Assembly: GCA_963762965.1 (NCBI GenBank)
Contig: CAVXME010000006.1
Coordinates: 163,955 to 227,954, forward strand
Source of the DNA: DATBAX01 sp963762965
GTDB lineage: Bacteria; Acidobacteriota; Terriglobia; Terriglobales; Acidobacteriaceae
Length of the DNA stretch: 64,000 bases
Direction: 5' to 3'
In this document: in pieces, positions 17,263 to 26,152 of the stretch
Numbering within the stretch: position 1 is the first letter of the stretch
Layout: each line of letters opens with the position of its first letter
The notes under the pieces: model-generated
Seen by the model: the letters and a program-made list of their open reading frames with translations, nothing else
Database searches by the model: none
What the model was told of the DNA's origin: nothing
Position numbers and translations under genes: made by a program

Positions 17263-18045
17263 TTACTTGGGGCTCGCGCTGCCGTCGACGGCGACGGCTT
17301 TGTCCGATGAAGGCTCCGCCGCCTTCCCTTGTTCGTTTGCCTGGTGAGTATATTTTCTAACCGCTGAGAGAAATGGTTCGCTGCCGTCCGGAACGGCGGC
17401 TTGACCATTGAGAATGTCGGCAAAGGGAATCATCTTGCCATACAGAACGCGAGTTTCATCTTTGTCCTGCGTGATCGCCGATCCGCTCAAGTCGATGCCG
17501 GCAAATATTCCGCGAGCGCGGGAGTAGGTCAAAACCTCGGCCCGCATTTTCCAGTCGGTGTCGGCGGCTGCGTCGCGCCCCACCGGCCCGGCTGCGGCCG
17601 ATGCCTCGCCGCCGAGCTTGAACTTGCTGGCCAGCAGGTGCTGCATTCCTTGATCATTCATGACCACCATGACCAGGTCCACGGCCTGCCCACCGAGTTG
17701 CAAACCCCAGCTTCCGCCCGCAATGGTGATCGGTGCCGGCGCGCTCCAGCCATTGGCCGTTTTGCAGGTCGCCACGCCTTTTCCGTGGTTGCCGCCGAAG
17801 CCAATCGCAAACTTGAGCATCGATGGCACGACAGCAATGCATTTGGCATCGCTCATCACCTTGTCGGGAATCGCTTTGTCGGGCGTCGCCATAATTTCAT
17901 TGAGCACATCGGCTGAAGCTTCAATACGCTTGCTGATGTCGGATTGGTCTTTGTCGTCGGCTGCGGCGCTTATGCTTGCCAGCACCAGCATCACGGTTCC
18001 GAACGCCAGGAGATATTTCGTTATGGACTTGCTTGCGGATCTCAT
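17263..18045 (-). CDS. SYLF (Ysc84) lipid-binding domain protein, exported
   Basis: A protein of 260 residues with an N-terminal hydrophobic signal (YLLAFGTVMLVLASISAAA). The SYLF domain follows: IEASADVLNEIMATPDKAIPDKVMSDAKCIAVVPSMLKFAIGFGGNHGKGV, then GGSWGLQLGGQAVDLVMVVMN and TYSRARGIFAGIDLSGSAI. SYLF domains bind phosphoinositides in eukaryotes; bacterial members are exported and of unknown function. The C-terminus ends in a Ser/Asp-rich tail. GGAGAGG precedes the ATG. It lies 149 bases upstream of the BON gene on the same strand and may be co-expressed with it. Confidence 0.88.
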   Translation of the reverse strand: MRSASKSITKYLLAFGTVMLVLASISAAADDKDQSDISKRIEASADVLNEIMATPDKAIPDKVMSDAKCIAVVPSMLKFAIGFGGNHGKGVATCKTANGWSAPAPITIAGGSWGLQLGGQAVDLVMVVMNDQGMQHLLASKFKLGGEASAAAGPVGRDAAADTDWKMRAEVLTYSRARGIFAGIDLSGSAITQDKDETRVLYGKMIPFADILNGQAAVPDGSEPFLSAVRKYTHQANEQGKAAEPSSDKAVAVDGSASPK

Positions 18046-18161
18046 ATGTAACCTCTCCTTCTAGCTCAACGTGAGCATGAATTCGATCTTGCCTTTATCA
18101 ATCACCCGCCGGGAAGGATAATTCTATACCCGCCGGCGTCGCCCTGCGGCCCTCTTATGTA

Positions 18162-18839
18162 TTAACCTCCCGCGAATTGTGGCAATGCAGTAGCAAACGG
18201 AACTGGTTGGTCGCGTTCCTCGGTTTCTGTTGGATTCTTCCGGCCGCGCGTTTGAGCGATTTCCACGGATTCTTTCTCGCGGCCCAGGATCTGCCGGATG
18301 CGAAGTTTCGCTTTGTGCAGTTGCGATTTCGAATTCCCCACTGAGCAATCCAGCAATTTGGCGATTTCCTGGTGCTCATAGCCATGCACTTCATGCAGCA
18401 GGAAAATCGCTCGATAGCCCGCCGGAAGCTCGTTGAGCGCGCGGATCAGTGCCATACGATCGAGAGTGCCGGAAAGACGATGGTCTTTGCCGCCAAATTC
18501 ACGGCGCAGCGTCTTGCCGTCTTCCGATTTTTCGTCCAGCGAAACCTGATGCAGCACTCTCTTGCGAAAATGCATGAGAACGGTATTGACGGCAATGCGA
18601 TGCAGCCACGTGGACAGCGCCGAGTCGCCGCGAAACGTGGACAACTTCCGGAACACCTGTAGGAACGCGTCCTGGGTGAGGTCTTCGGCTTCTGCAATAT
18701 TGTTAGTCATGCGAAGGCACAGTGAGTAAATACGCGCTTTGTGGGCATGGAACAAATCGGCAAATGCGTTCGAATCGCCTTCCTGCGCGCGCTTGATGAT
18801 GCCCGGACTCAGCGGAACTGCAATGCTTGGATTATTCAT
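18162..18839 (-). CDS. ECF-type RNA polymerase sigma factor
   Basis: An extracytoplasmic-function sigma factor of 225 residues. Region 2 is seen as ADLFHAHKARIYSLCLRMTNNIAEAEDLTQDAFLQVFRKL with FRGDSALSTWLHRIAVN. Region 4 is seen as RALNELPAGYRAIFLLHEVHGYEHQEIAKLLDCSVGNSKSQLHKAKLRIRQIL. The ATG at 18839 has GAGGAG upstream, better than a longer frame to 18875. A basic tail follows region 4. No anti-sigma gene is adjacent, so its control is not visible here. It may transcribe the envelope genes SYLF and BON on the same strand, which is only a guess from position. Confidence 0.9.
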   Translation of the reverse strand: MNNPSIAVPLSPGIIKRAQEGDSNAFADLFHAHKARIYSLCLRMTNNIAEAEDLTQDAFLQVFRKLSTFRGDSALSTWLHRIAVNTVLMHFRKRVLHQVSLDEKSEDGKTLRREFGGKDHRLSGTLDRMALIRALNELPAGYRAIFLLHEVHGYEHQEIAKLLDCSVGNSKSQLHKAKLRIRQILGREKESVEIAQTRGRKNPTETEERDQPVPFATALPQFAGG

Positions 18840-19187
18840 TCGTATCTCCTCTGTGGATTGTTTTCTGCGAATCAACTCGCATCCTCGTCTTCACTGGGTA
18901 AGGAGGGTTCAACCATACAGACACGTATCCTGAGGAGTCTGTGCAATATTGAGCACTTAAAGCGACCCTTGGGAGACTTCTCAGTTTTGCGTGAATACGC
19001 CAGAACTTAAAAGCAACTTCATTGCCACAACGCTAAGTCGTTTGGTGTGAATGAAGCAGGCTTAATTGGATGTGTAGATTTTATCCAGCAGCAGGAATCA
19101 TGCGGTTTCTGAAAGAGGATACGCGATTGTCAGAATGAGAATTGAAAACGATACCAACCTGAACGCTTCATCGATCATCGCGCGTTA
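18840..19187. other. Intergenic region without recognised gene
   Basis: About 350 bases between the ECF sigma gene and the next minus-strand gene. It must hold the promoter of the sigma gene. I see no RNA gene, repeat or clear promoter hexamers in it. Confidence 0.5.
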
Positions 19188-20180
19188 TCAGCGGAAACGA
19201 TATCCAGGTTTGAGCTCGCACCGATAGGCCTTGGTTTGGTCTCCATTCCCTCGCACGTTGCAGGTTGCCCAGCTCAGGAAAAGGTCCGGGCCCAGTGGGA
19301 AAATAATGGTCTCTCCATTGATTTCCGCTTCGATGCTCGGACCCTCCGCGGTGGCGGGCAAACTGAAATTCAACGCCGGGCCAAAGATGACCGGGTAGGA
19401 CTCGCGGACCGTGTCGCTCACCATGGGATGGACAACTTCGGCTTCCAATAGGAACGTTGTAGTGTCGGACCAATTCCGGACCGACACGCTGATCTGCCGA
19501 CCCCCTTGAGAAAATTCGTCGGAGTCGATCTTGGTGAACGGACACGGCCCCGCAATGCAGGAAACCCGGGCGTTGCGGAATTCATTTCCTTCTCCCGCCT
19601 CAAGCGAGGCAGAGCCGGTAGCAGCTTTCCATTTCCCGTCCGGCGAGCAGGGTGGATGCCCGCTGCAAGGCAGGTTGCCGGTATTGACCACTCGGAAGGT
19701 CTTCACCCCGCTGCCCACGTCCCCTGCGCTGGTGCTCTTCACCGAATATCGCACTCGTACGTTTGCCACCAGGATTTCTGGATGAGACGCCTCCGCAGGC
19801 ATTTGTCGGCGAATTGGAACCAGGTGCGCGATATACAATTTGGCGGCCTTATCCACGGGCAGGACGAGAGGTTCGTAGTTCGGATGCTGGAATCGCAGCG
19901 TGATCAATTGGCCCAGCCGGGCGCCCTTGCTCAGACTCAGCTTAAAAAAGCCCGAAGCATCGGATTTTCCTTCGCCCACCGTGGCGTTGCCAGCGGTGAC
20001 GGAGACGGAAACGTCAGTGATCGGCAGTTGCTTGTCGGGATCGGAGTCCTGCGTTACCACCGCGCCCTGTAGAGTGATCGGACGTAACGATCTGGAAAGG
20101 GCAATCAAGGCCACGGTCAGCGCGACCCCAAGAGAGGCAATGACCACAAGCCAGGACACCGTTTTCCGTCTGCTCGTCAT
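19188..20180 (-). CDS. Membrane-anchored protein with carboxypeptidase-regulatory-like domain
   Basis: A protein of 330 residues with one N-terminal membrane segment (SWLVVIASLGVALTVALIAL) and no cleavage site, so probably anchored facing the periplasm. The first domain fits the CarboxypepD_reg beta-sandwich (ITLQGAVVTQDSDPDKQLPITDVSVSVTAGN, then SGFFKLSLSKGARLGQLITLRFQHPNYEPL). The rest is beta-rich and has paired cysteines (LPCSGHPPCSPDG and SCIAGPCPF), which could form disulfides. The function is unknown. It is divergent from the glycoamylase-like gene. Confidence 0.72.
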   Translation of the reverse strand: MTSRRKTVSWLVVIASLGVALTVALIALSRSLRPITLQGAVVTQDSDPDKQLPITDVSVSVTAGNATVGEGKSDASGFFKLSLSKGARLGQLITLRFQHPNYEPLVLPVDKAAKLYIAHLVPIRRQMPAEASHPEILVANVRVRYSVKSTSAGDVGSGVKTFRVVNTGNLPCSGHPPCSPDGKWKAATGSASLEAGEGNEFRNARVSCIAGPCPFTKIDSDEFSQGGRQISVSVRNWSDTTTFLLEAEVVHPMVSDTVRESYPVIFGPALNFSLPATAEGPSIEAEINGETIIFPLGPDLFLSWATCNVRGNGDQTKAYRCELKPGYRFR

Positions 20181-20271
20181 GCGTTTCCACCCGAACCTGC
20201 ATCCTACTCTAATATGTGACGACGCTTGCTGGGGACTTCACGCAGCATGAAGATAGTTCTAGATTATCTAA

Positions 20272-21648
20272 GTGGACAAGAAAATCATTAGTTCAAAATC
20301 GCATTCCCGCCGGGACTTGCTGAAACAGGTTGCGGGCATGGGCATCCTGATGCCTTTTGCCGGGACCGGCATCCTGCCGTTGTTGTCCGCCGCCGAGGAA
20401 CCACATAAACAGCCTGCGCCGGCACCCGTCCCCAGCAGCCTTTCGCCTGAGGATGACCAGTTCCTGGAAGAACTGGAGAAGGCAAACTTCCTTTACTTCT
20501 GGGAACAAGGCAATCCGCAAACCGGTTTGGTGAAAGATCGCGCCAATGCGCACACCCAGGACAATCGCACCGTTGCCAGCATTGCTGCGACTGGCTTCGG
20601 ACTCACGGCCCTTTGCATCGGGCAGCAACGCGGCTATGTTTCCTATACGGACGCGAACGCCCGCGCCCTCGCAACGCTGCGCTTCTTGTGGAAAAAGCTG
20701 CCCACTCATCGCGGATTTTTCTATCACTGGGCCGACATCAATACCGGGGAAAGAGTGTGGGACTCGGAAGTATCTTCGGTTGACACCGCCATCCTGCTCT
20801 GCGGAATTCTCACTTGCCGGCAATACTTTGAGGAGCATTCCGAAATCACTCTGCTGGCATACGAAATATTCAATCGGGTGGACTGGACCTGGCTTTCCGA
20901 AGACACATCTCTTCTGCCGCACGGCTGGTTGCCTGAAATGGGGTTCCTGCCGAATCGATGGGATTATTACTCTGAACTGATGATGATGTATCTGTTGGGA
21001 CTGGGGTCCACGACGCATCCGCTGAAGGTGGAGGCCTGGAATGCATGGAAGCGGACGATTTTTGAATACGACGGCCTGCGCTACATCGGTTCGTTTGCGC
21101 CGTTATTCGTTCACCAATACTCACAGGCCTGGTTTGACTTTCGGGGCAAACGCGACAAGTTTGCCGACTATTTCCAGAATTCGGTCATTGCGACCGACGT
21201 CCATCGACGTTTTTGCCTGGAACTGGCGCGGCAGTTTCCGGACTACAGCGACGACCTGTGGGGCATCACAGCTTCCGATTCGCAACAAGGTTACGTGGTC
21301 TGGGGAGGTCCACCCGCATCCGGGCCGATTGATGGAACTGTGGCCCCAAGTGCAGCGGCGGGTTCGTTGCCGTTCTTGCCGCAGGCGGTCATGCGGGTAT
21401 TGCGTAACGTCAAGAATCGTTATGGGAGTGCCTGGAGCCGCTATGGGTTCGTGAATGCATTCAACCCGCTCAAAAACTGGTATGACAGCGACGTAATCGG
21501 AATCGATACGGGAATCAGCCTGGTGATGGCTGAGAATGCCCGCTCTGGATTCGTTTGGGAAACCTTCATGAAAAATCTGGAGGCCAAGCGCGGCATGCAA
21601 CGCGCCGGGTTTGAGGCCTATCAACCCTCTGCGCCGCAGAAGGTTTAA
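20272..21648 (+). CDS. Tat-exported glycoamylase-like (GH144-related) protein
   Basis: A protein of 458 residues with a twin-arginine signal (SRRDLLKQ followed by a hydrophobic stretch). The rest is an (alpha/alpha)6-type glycoamylase domain (PF10091): FLYFWEQGNPQTGLVKDRAN, SIAATGFGLTALCIG, YHWADINTGERVWDSEVSSVDTAILL, and the C-terminal DVIGIDTGISLVMAENARSG. Characterised members of this fold include GH144 endo-beta-1,2-glucanases; that specificity is inferred here from the adjacent beta-1,2-glucan synthase-like gene. The start is a GTG directly after an in-frame stop, with no good ribosome binding site. It converges end to end with the synthase gene. Confidence 0.82.
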   Translation: MDKKIISSKSHSRRDLLKQVAGMGILMPFAGTGILPLLSAAEEPHKQPAPAPVPSSLSPEDDQFLEELEKANFLYFWEQGNPQTGLVKDRANAHTQDNRTVASIAATGFGLTALCIGQQRGYVSYTDANARALATLRFLWKKLPTHRGFFYHWADINTGERVWDSEVSSVDTAILLCGILTCRQYFEEHSEITLLAYEIFNRVDWTWLSEDTSLLPHGWLPEMGFLPNRWDYYSELMMMYLLGLGSTTHPLKVEAWNAWKRTIFEYDGLRYIGSFAPLFVHQYSQAWFDFRGKRDKFADYFQNSVIATDVHRRFCLELARQFPDYSDDLWGITASDSQQGYVVWGGPPASGPIDGTVAPSAAAGSLPFLPQAVMRVLRNVKNRYGSAWSRYGFVNAFNPLKNWYDSDVIGIDTGISLVMAENARSGFVWETFMKNLEAKRGMQRAGFEAYQPSAPQKV

Positions 21649-24600
21649 TCAGGCAGTTGCCGTTCCATATCCTTCTCGAGGCAAGCGAACGTAGGCAACT
21701 GGCTTTTCATGTAACAAGAGTTCAGTGGCCTGCACTCGTGGTTCGTTGTGGAACCATCCCTGCACGACTCCGTGATGCAGAAAATTAGCCATCGCCAGCA
21801 GGCTCATGCCCTGGTGGTGGGCCATCCAGGCAGGCACCAATTCATAACGGCGATGCCAGGAGCGATTGCGTGAGATGGTATAGTCCGCCGCTTCGTAGTA
21901 TCCATACGTCCCCACCCAACCCATATTGCTCATTTTTCGCAGATTCTTGAGGGCTTCCGAGGGATCCACGTCCAAGGCAAGAAATGTCGAGTACGGAGAA
22001 ATGACCAGTGACTCCATTTCAGTCTTGCTCAAAGCCAACTGCGGGAGACCAAAGGCGAAATACTGGTAATTTCCCGCGTCATCCATTTTGAAATAGGCCG
22101 ACTCGGAAATTCCCCACGGAATCCGCCGACCCGCCACATGCGCCCTCTGGGCACGAACCGACGCGGCCCGCGAGCGCTCCAGTAGCGTGTCCGGATAGGC
22201 TTGCATCCACAACGCGGGCATCAGGTACTCGAACATGGTTCCCGTCCACGAGATCAGCACCGGTCGCCCATGGTCAACCGTGTGCCCCCGGCCCAGATGG
22301 AACCAGCTCTCCTGGGGAATGTCATCCTTGGCGATGGCCACAAACACAGCAATGCGCGCCTCAGATGCGAGCAGGTCGTAACACGCAGGGTGGAGTTTTT
22401 GGGATTCGGTATCGAATCCGGTCGACAATAGTTTGCGCCGGGTATTCAGCAGGAACGCGAAATCCATTTCATTCGCCAGTGTGCCGGCCCGTGCAGCTAT
22501 GGTCCGCAGGTCTTGCATGAGACCCTCTGCGTGCGAACGCGCTTCAGGCAGCAGATCATGCAAGCGCCGCCTCAGGGACTGCTGCTCTTCCGAGCCACCA
22601 GTGCGGATCGCCGAATCGAGGCGTCCCGTGAGTTTGTCGATAAAATCTGGCACTCGTTCCAGCGCAATGCTGTCCCATGCAGCCTTCAGGTCCAGAGCAG
22701 GATCACCCTGTAGCGGCACAAACTCGGGAAGCAGCCAGGGACTGTGCAGGCGCACAGTTTGCTTCAGATTCTCGAGTCGAATGCGCGCTTGTTCTTTAAA
22801 CCACTGACCATCCGCGGCGTGCTTCGCTGCGCGACGGCCGGGTGTTGCCTCTTCGAAAGTCGTATCCGGTAACCGCTGGAGATATTGCAGCCAGTCACTT
22901 CTATGGATGTGTCGCTGAAAAACTGTAAACGCCTTTCGTGGGAACAATTGCATGTCGTGCAGGATGCGAAGATGATCGAGCAGTCCGTCCGCCAGACGGG
23001 ATTGCAGCACGGGTTGATGTAGTCGCTCCAAACATCCCTGCTGAAGCGTCCAGAGCGAAGCAGCCAGGTTCCCACTGTCCACGGAAGAAACAAACAACGG
23101 CCTCAACGGCTCGAGTGTCCGCGTGTCATACCAGTTGAGAAGGTGCCCGCGATAACGGCGGAGCGTGGAGACGGTTGCCAGAGTGCGCAGCGTTTCTTCC
23201 GCCAATTCGGGGATGGTCAAATATCCGAACTCGCAAGCCACTTGCCGGACATTGAGCAGAAGACCAAGGTTCGTCGGCGACATTCTGGCGGCGACGGCGG
23301 GTGGCTTTTCCTGAACGTTGTCCGGAATCAGCCAGTTGTGTTCTTTGGTGCTGAACTCCGCGAAATACCGCCAGGTGCGAAGGGCAGATCGGCGCAGGAA
23401 GGCCCTGTCCGCTTCCGACACCTCGTTGTTTGGCGCACGCGGAGGTCGATTCAGCCAGAGCGAGAGCGGTTTGCTGCCGGCCCATAACAGCAACATCGGT
23501 AGAGCAACCGGGAAAGCGCTGCGACGGACCAGGAATACTAAACTTCCGATCGCAATTGCCAGTATAGGCGTCCAGTCGAGATAGACATCCAGGGCGGTTC
23601 GCCCTGCCGTCCCCATCTCAACCTCGGCCGCGGTCTCCCATTCCAAAAGCCGTTCACGCGTCACCATGCGGCGGATCAGCGCGCGGGCTACTGCGTCGAG
23701 AGAAAGCAGCATTTGATTAGCGAGAAAAGTCAATGCCAGAAAAACGCTGACATGGGTTGCGAGGAGCACGCTCATGGCGTCGCGTGCGATCGCCATCTTG
23801 TCCTCGACGATGGCTCGAACCAGATCAAACAGGTAACGGAACCATGCCGGGACAAGCAGTATCGCGATGGTGGCAAGCGTCCAAAATAAAGGCGTCCCCG
23901 GCAGTACCAGCCAACCCAGCACCAGCAGAAGGAACGTCGCAGGTTCCACCAGGCTGCGGCGCAAGTTGTCCAATATTTTCCATTGGGAAATAATTGAGAT
24001 CGGGTTGGGGCCCATGCCTCCCGCTTCGCCCGGTACGCGCGATCTCAGCCATTCCCCAATTTGCCAGTCTCCACGCAGCCAACGGTGCTTGCGTCGATTG
24101 TGTGCGCTGTAATGCGAGGGATAGTCTTCAATAATTTCGATGTCACTCGCCAGGGCGGCGCGCGCGTATGCACCCTCGATCAGATCATGACTGAGCAAGG
24201 CGTTCCGAGGGAAGCGGCGGTCCAGCACCTGATGCAGCGTGTCGACTTCATAAATTCCCTTGCCGGCAAAACTGCCTTCTCGATACAGGTCCTGATAAAC
24301 ATCGGAAACGGCGCGGGTGTAGATGTCGAACCCGGTTTGTCCGGAATAGATTTTCGCCAATCGAGACCGCGCGGCACTCTGGACGCTGATGCCGACGCGT
24401 GGTTGCAGAATCCCGTAGCCGGCCACCACAATATTTTTTTCGGGATCAATGATCGCCTGATTCAACGGGTGCGCCAGAGCTCCAACCATGCGGTGGGCTG
24501 ATCCCCGCGGTAATTCTGTATCCGAGTCGAGCGTGATCACAAAGCGCACGCGCGGAAGTATCGAGAGATCGCCGATTTTGACCGGGAAACTGTCGTATTC

Positions 24601-26148
24601 ATTGCGCAGAAGTTTATTCAGGTCGAGAAGTTTGCCGCGCTTTCGTTCCCAACCCATCCACACTTTCTCGCGGGGGTTATACACGCGGTGGCGATGGACC
24701 AGGAAAAATGAACCCATCTCGCGGCCGGCATATTTCTCATTCAATTTGCCGATCAAGTCCGAACAGAAATTAATTAGGGGATCGTCCTCGCGCGTCTGCT
24801 CCGGAGCATCCGGCAAGTCGCTCACCAGGGCAAAGTGCATGTTGCGGTCGTGATTGCCGAGAAACCTGACCTCCAGGTCCTCCACCAGCCGGCGGACCTG
24901 TTTTTCGTTCAGAAGCAGCGTCGGGACAGCAACCAGCGTCACGCAGTCCTCGGGGATCCCCTCCGACAAATCAAACTTTGGAAGAATCTCCGGCGTCAGT
25001 AAGGAGGTCACCAAATGATTGATAAGTTGAACTGCGCTCTGTGAGCAAGGCAGCAGCAGCGCCAAGATGGAAAGCAGAATTAGTGCTGGTGAGCTGTAAG
25101 CGCCAATCAGCTTCAGTACGATGGCCGACATAATGGCGAACGTGAGTGCCACAATCGCGGGCAGGTAGAATTCGTCAGGATGCTTTCGCAGGTAAGACTG
25201 CATCCGCTGGCCGAGCGGGGCCCGGTAAGCTACTCGCTGCTGTAGAAGACCCCTTCCCTCAGCTACCAGATAGTAGCCAATGTGGGAGCGTCGTACCGTC
25301 ACCCGCGGATTGCCATCCGTCAACTTTTGGGCAGCCCGCGCCAGCGCCAGCGCTTCGCGAGCAACCTCTATCTCACTGAAATCGGAATTTTCTGCGATCC
25401 TGGCAAGCTTGCTTCGATATAAATCACGGGAATCGAAATCCATGCTGGGATACGCACCCGCCGGGTCTTCGCGAAGCACCCGATCCACAGCGATCAGCGG
25501 CTCCAGCAGGTCTTTCCAGGAAGTCTGGCCAATATCACGTAGGCTGCGCACGCAGGCAGCAACCCCATACAATCCTTCCTTGTCCTCAAGGATTCGGGCT
25601 CCTCGTATCGCGATCTGATCCAGCAAGACCAGTTTGAGGGCGGGGACCAAGGCCCAAAGCTCTCCGATTTTAAGGACAGTGCTTTCCTGATATGCATCGA
25701 CATAGCTGGTAAAAGCTGTTTCATTGAACTGACGTTCAGTTGCAGTCAAGAACCCATCAGCAATGGCGGCAATTCGAGGAATGATCACGCCGCTGGGAGT
25801 TCGCACATGCGGACTCTTGTGCAACGGCTTTAATGCAATCGAAATCCCCTGCAATTCTGTGTAGAGCAGATTGACGTTCTCATGCAACCAATGAAAATCG
25901 GCGGAGACGGGTGTTTTGGGGGCCGGTCCATGGAGCTTTGACAGTACCGGCTTCAGCGCTTTGGAAACAATGCGCACCCGCTCGGCAAAATAAGGGGACG
26001 ATTTCACACTAGGCTGCCAGCCGAGTTTGTGGGCCAATTGGGTCGCGTTCGAACGCAAAGCTTGCTCATTCGAGGCCACATCCAGCGGCCCGTCGGGCCT
26101 GCGTTCGGCTTGGTCGCGGGCCATGTCCGTGTTGGGCAGCATTTCCAT
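21649..26148 (-). CDS. Cyclic beta-1,2-glucan synthase-like protein lacking the GH94 region
   Basis: A large membrane protein of 1499 residues from the ATG at 26148. In order: an N-terminal helical region; membrane segments (FYLPAIVALTFAIMSAIVLKLIG); a GT84-type glycosyltransferase domain with LVAVPTLLLNE, the acidic motif TLDSDTELPRG and RRKHRWLRGDWQIG; further membrane segments; and a C-terminal glycoamylase domain with STGFDTESQKLHPACYDLLASEARIA and WMAHHQGMSLLAMAN. NdvB/ChvB-type synthases are about 2800 residues and continue into a GH94 phosphorylase-like domain that sets chain length. Here the protein ends soon after AYVRLPREGYG. It follows the ABC exporter gene by 4 bases. Confidence 0.85.
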   Translation of the reverse strand: MEMLPNTDMARDQAERRPDGPLDVASNEQALRSNATQLAHKLGWQPSVKSSPYFAERVRIVSKALKPVLSKLHGPAPKTPVSADFHWLHENVNLLYTELQGISIALKPLHKSPHVRTPSGVIIPRIAAIADGFLTATERQFNETAFTSYVDAYQESTVLKIGELWALVPALKLVLLDQIAIRGARILEDKEGLYGVAACVRSLRDIGQTSWKDLLEPLIAVDRVLREDPAGAYPSMDFDSRDLYRSKLARIAENSDFSEIEVAREALALARAAQKLTDGNPRVTVRRSHIGYYLVAEGRGLLQQRVAYRAPLGQRMQSYLRKHPDEFYLPAIVALTFAIMSAIVLKLIGAYSSPALILLSILALLLPCSQSAVQLINHLVTSLLTPEILPKFDLSEGIPEDCVTLVAVPTLLLNEKQVRRLVEDLEVRFLGNHDRNMHFALVSDLPDAPEQTREDDPLINFCSDLIGKLNEKYAGREMGSFFLVHRHRVYNPREKVWMGWERKRGKLLDLNKLLRNEYDSFPVKIGDLSILPRVRFVITLDSDTELPRGSAHRMVGALAHPLNQAIIDPEKNIVVAGYGILQPRVGISVQSAARSRLAKIYSGQTGFDIYTRAVSDVYQDLYREGSFAGKGIYEVDTLHQVLDRRFPRNALLSHDLIEGAYARAALASDIEIIEDYPSHYSAHNRRKHRWLRGDWQIGEWLRSRVPGEAGGMGPNPISIISQWKILDNLRRSLVEPATFLLLVLGWLVLPGTPLFWTLATIAILLVPAWFRYLFDLVRAIVEDKMAIARDAMSVLLATHVSVFLALTFLANQMLLSLDAVARALIRRMVTRERLLEWETAAEVEMGTAGRTALDVYLDWTPILAIAIGSLVFLVRRSAFPVALPMLLLWAGSKPLSLWLNRPPRAPNNEVSEADRAFLRRSALRTWRYFAEFSTKEHNWLIPDNVQEKPPAVAARMSPTNLGLLLNVRQVACEFGYLTIPELAEETLRTLATVSTLRRYRGHLLNWYDTRTLEPLRPLFVSSVDSGNLAASLWTLQQGCLERLHQPVLQSRLADGLLDHLRILHDMQLFPRKAFTVFQRHIHRSDWLQYLQRLPDTTFEEATPGRRAAKHAADGQWFKEQARIRLENLKQTVRLHSPWLLPEFVPLQGDPALDLKAAWDSIALERVPDFIDKLTGRLDSAIRTGGSEEQQSLRRRLHDLLPEARSHAEGLMQDLRTIAARAGTLANEMDFAFLLNTRRKLLSTGFDTESQKLHPACYDLLASEARIAVFVAIAKDDIPQESWFHLGRGHTVDHGRPVLISWTGTMFEYLMPALWMQAYPDTLLERSRAASVRAQRAHVAGRRIPWGISESAYFKMDDAGNYQYFAFGLPQLALSKTEMESLVISPYSTFLALDVDPSEALKNLRKMSNMGWVGTYGYYEAADYTISRNRSWHRRYELVPAWMAHHQGMSLLAMANFLHHGVVQGWFHNEPRVQATELLLHEKPVAYVRLPREGYGTATA

Positions 26149-26152
26149 GAAT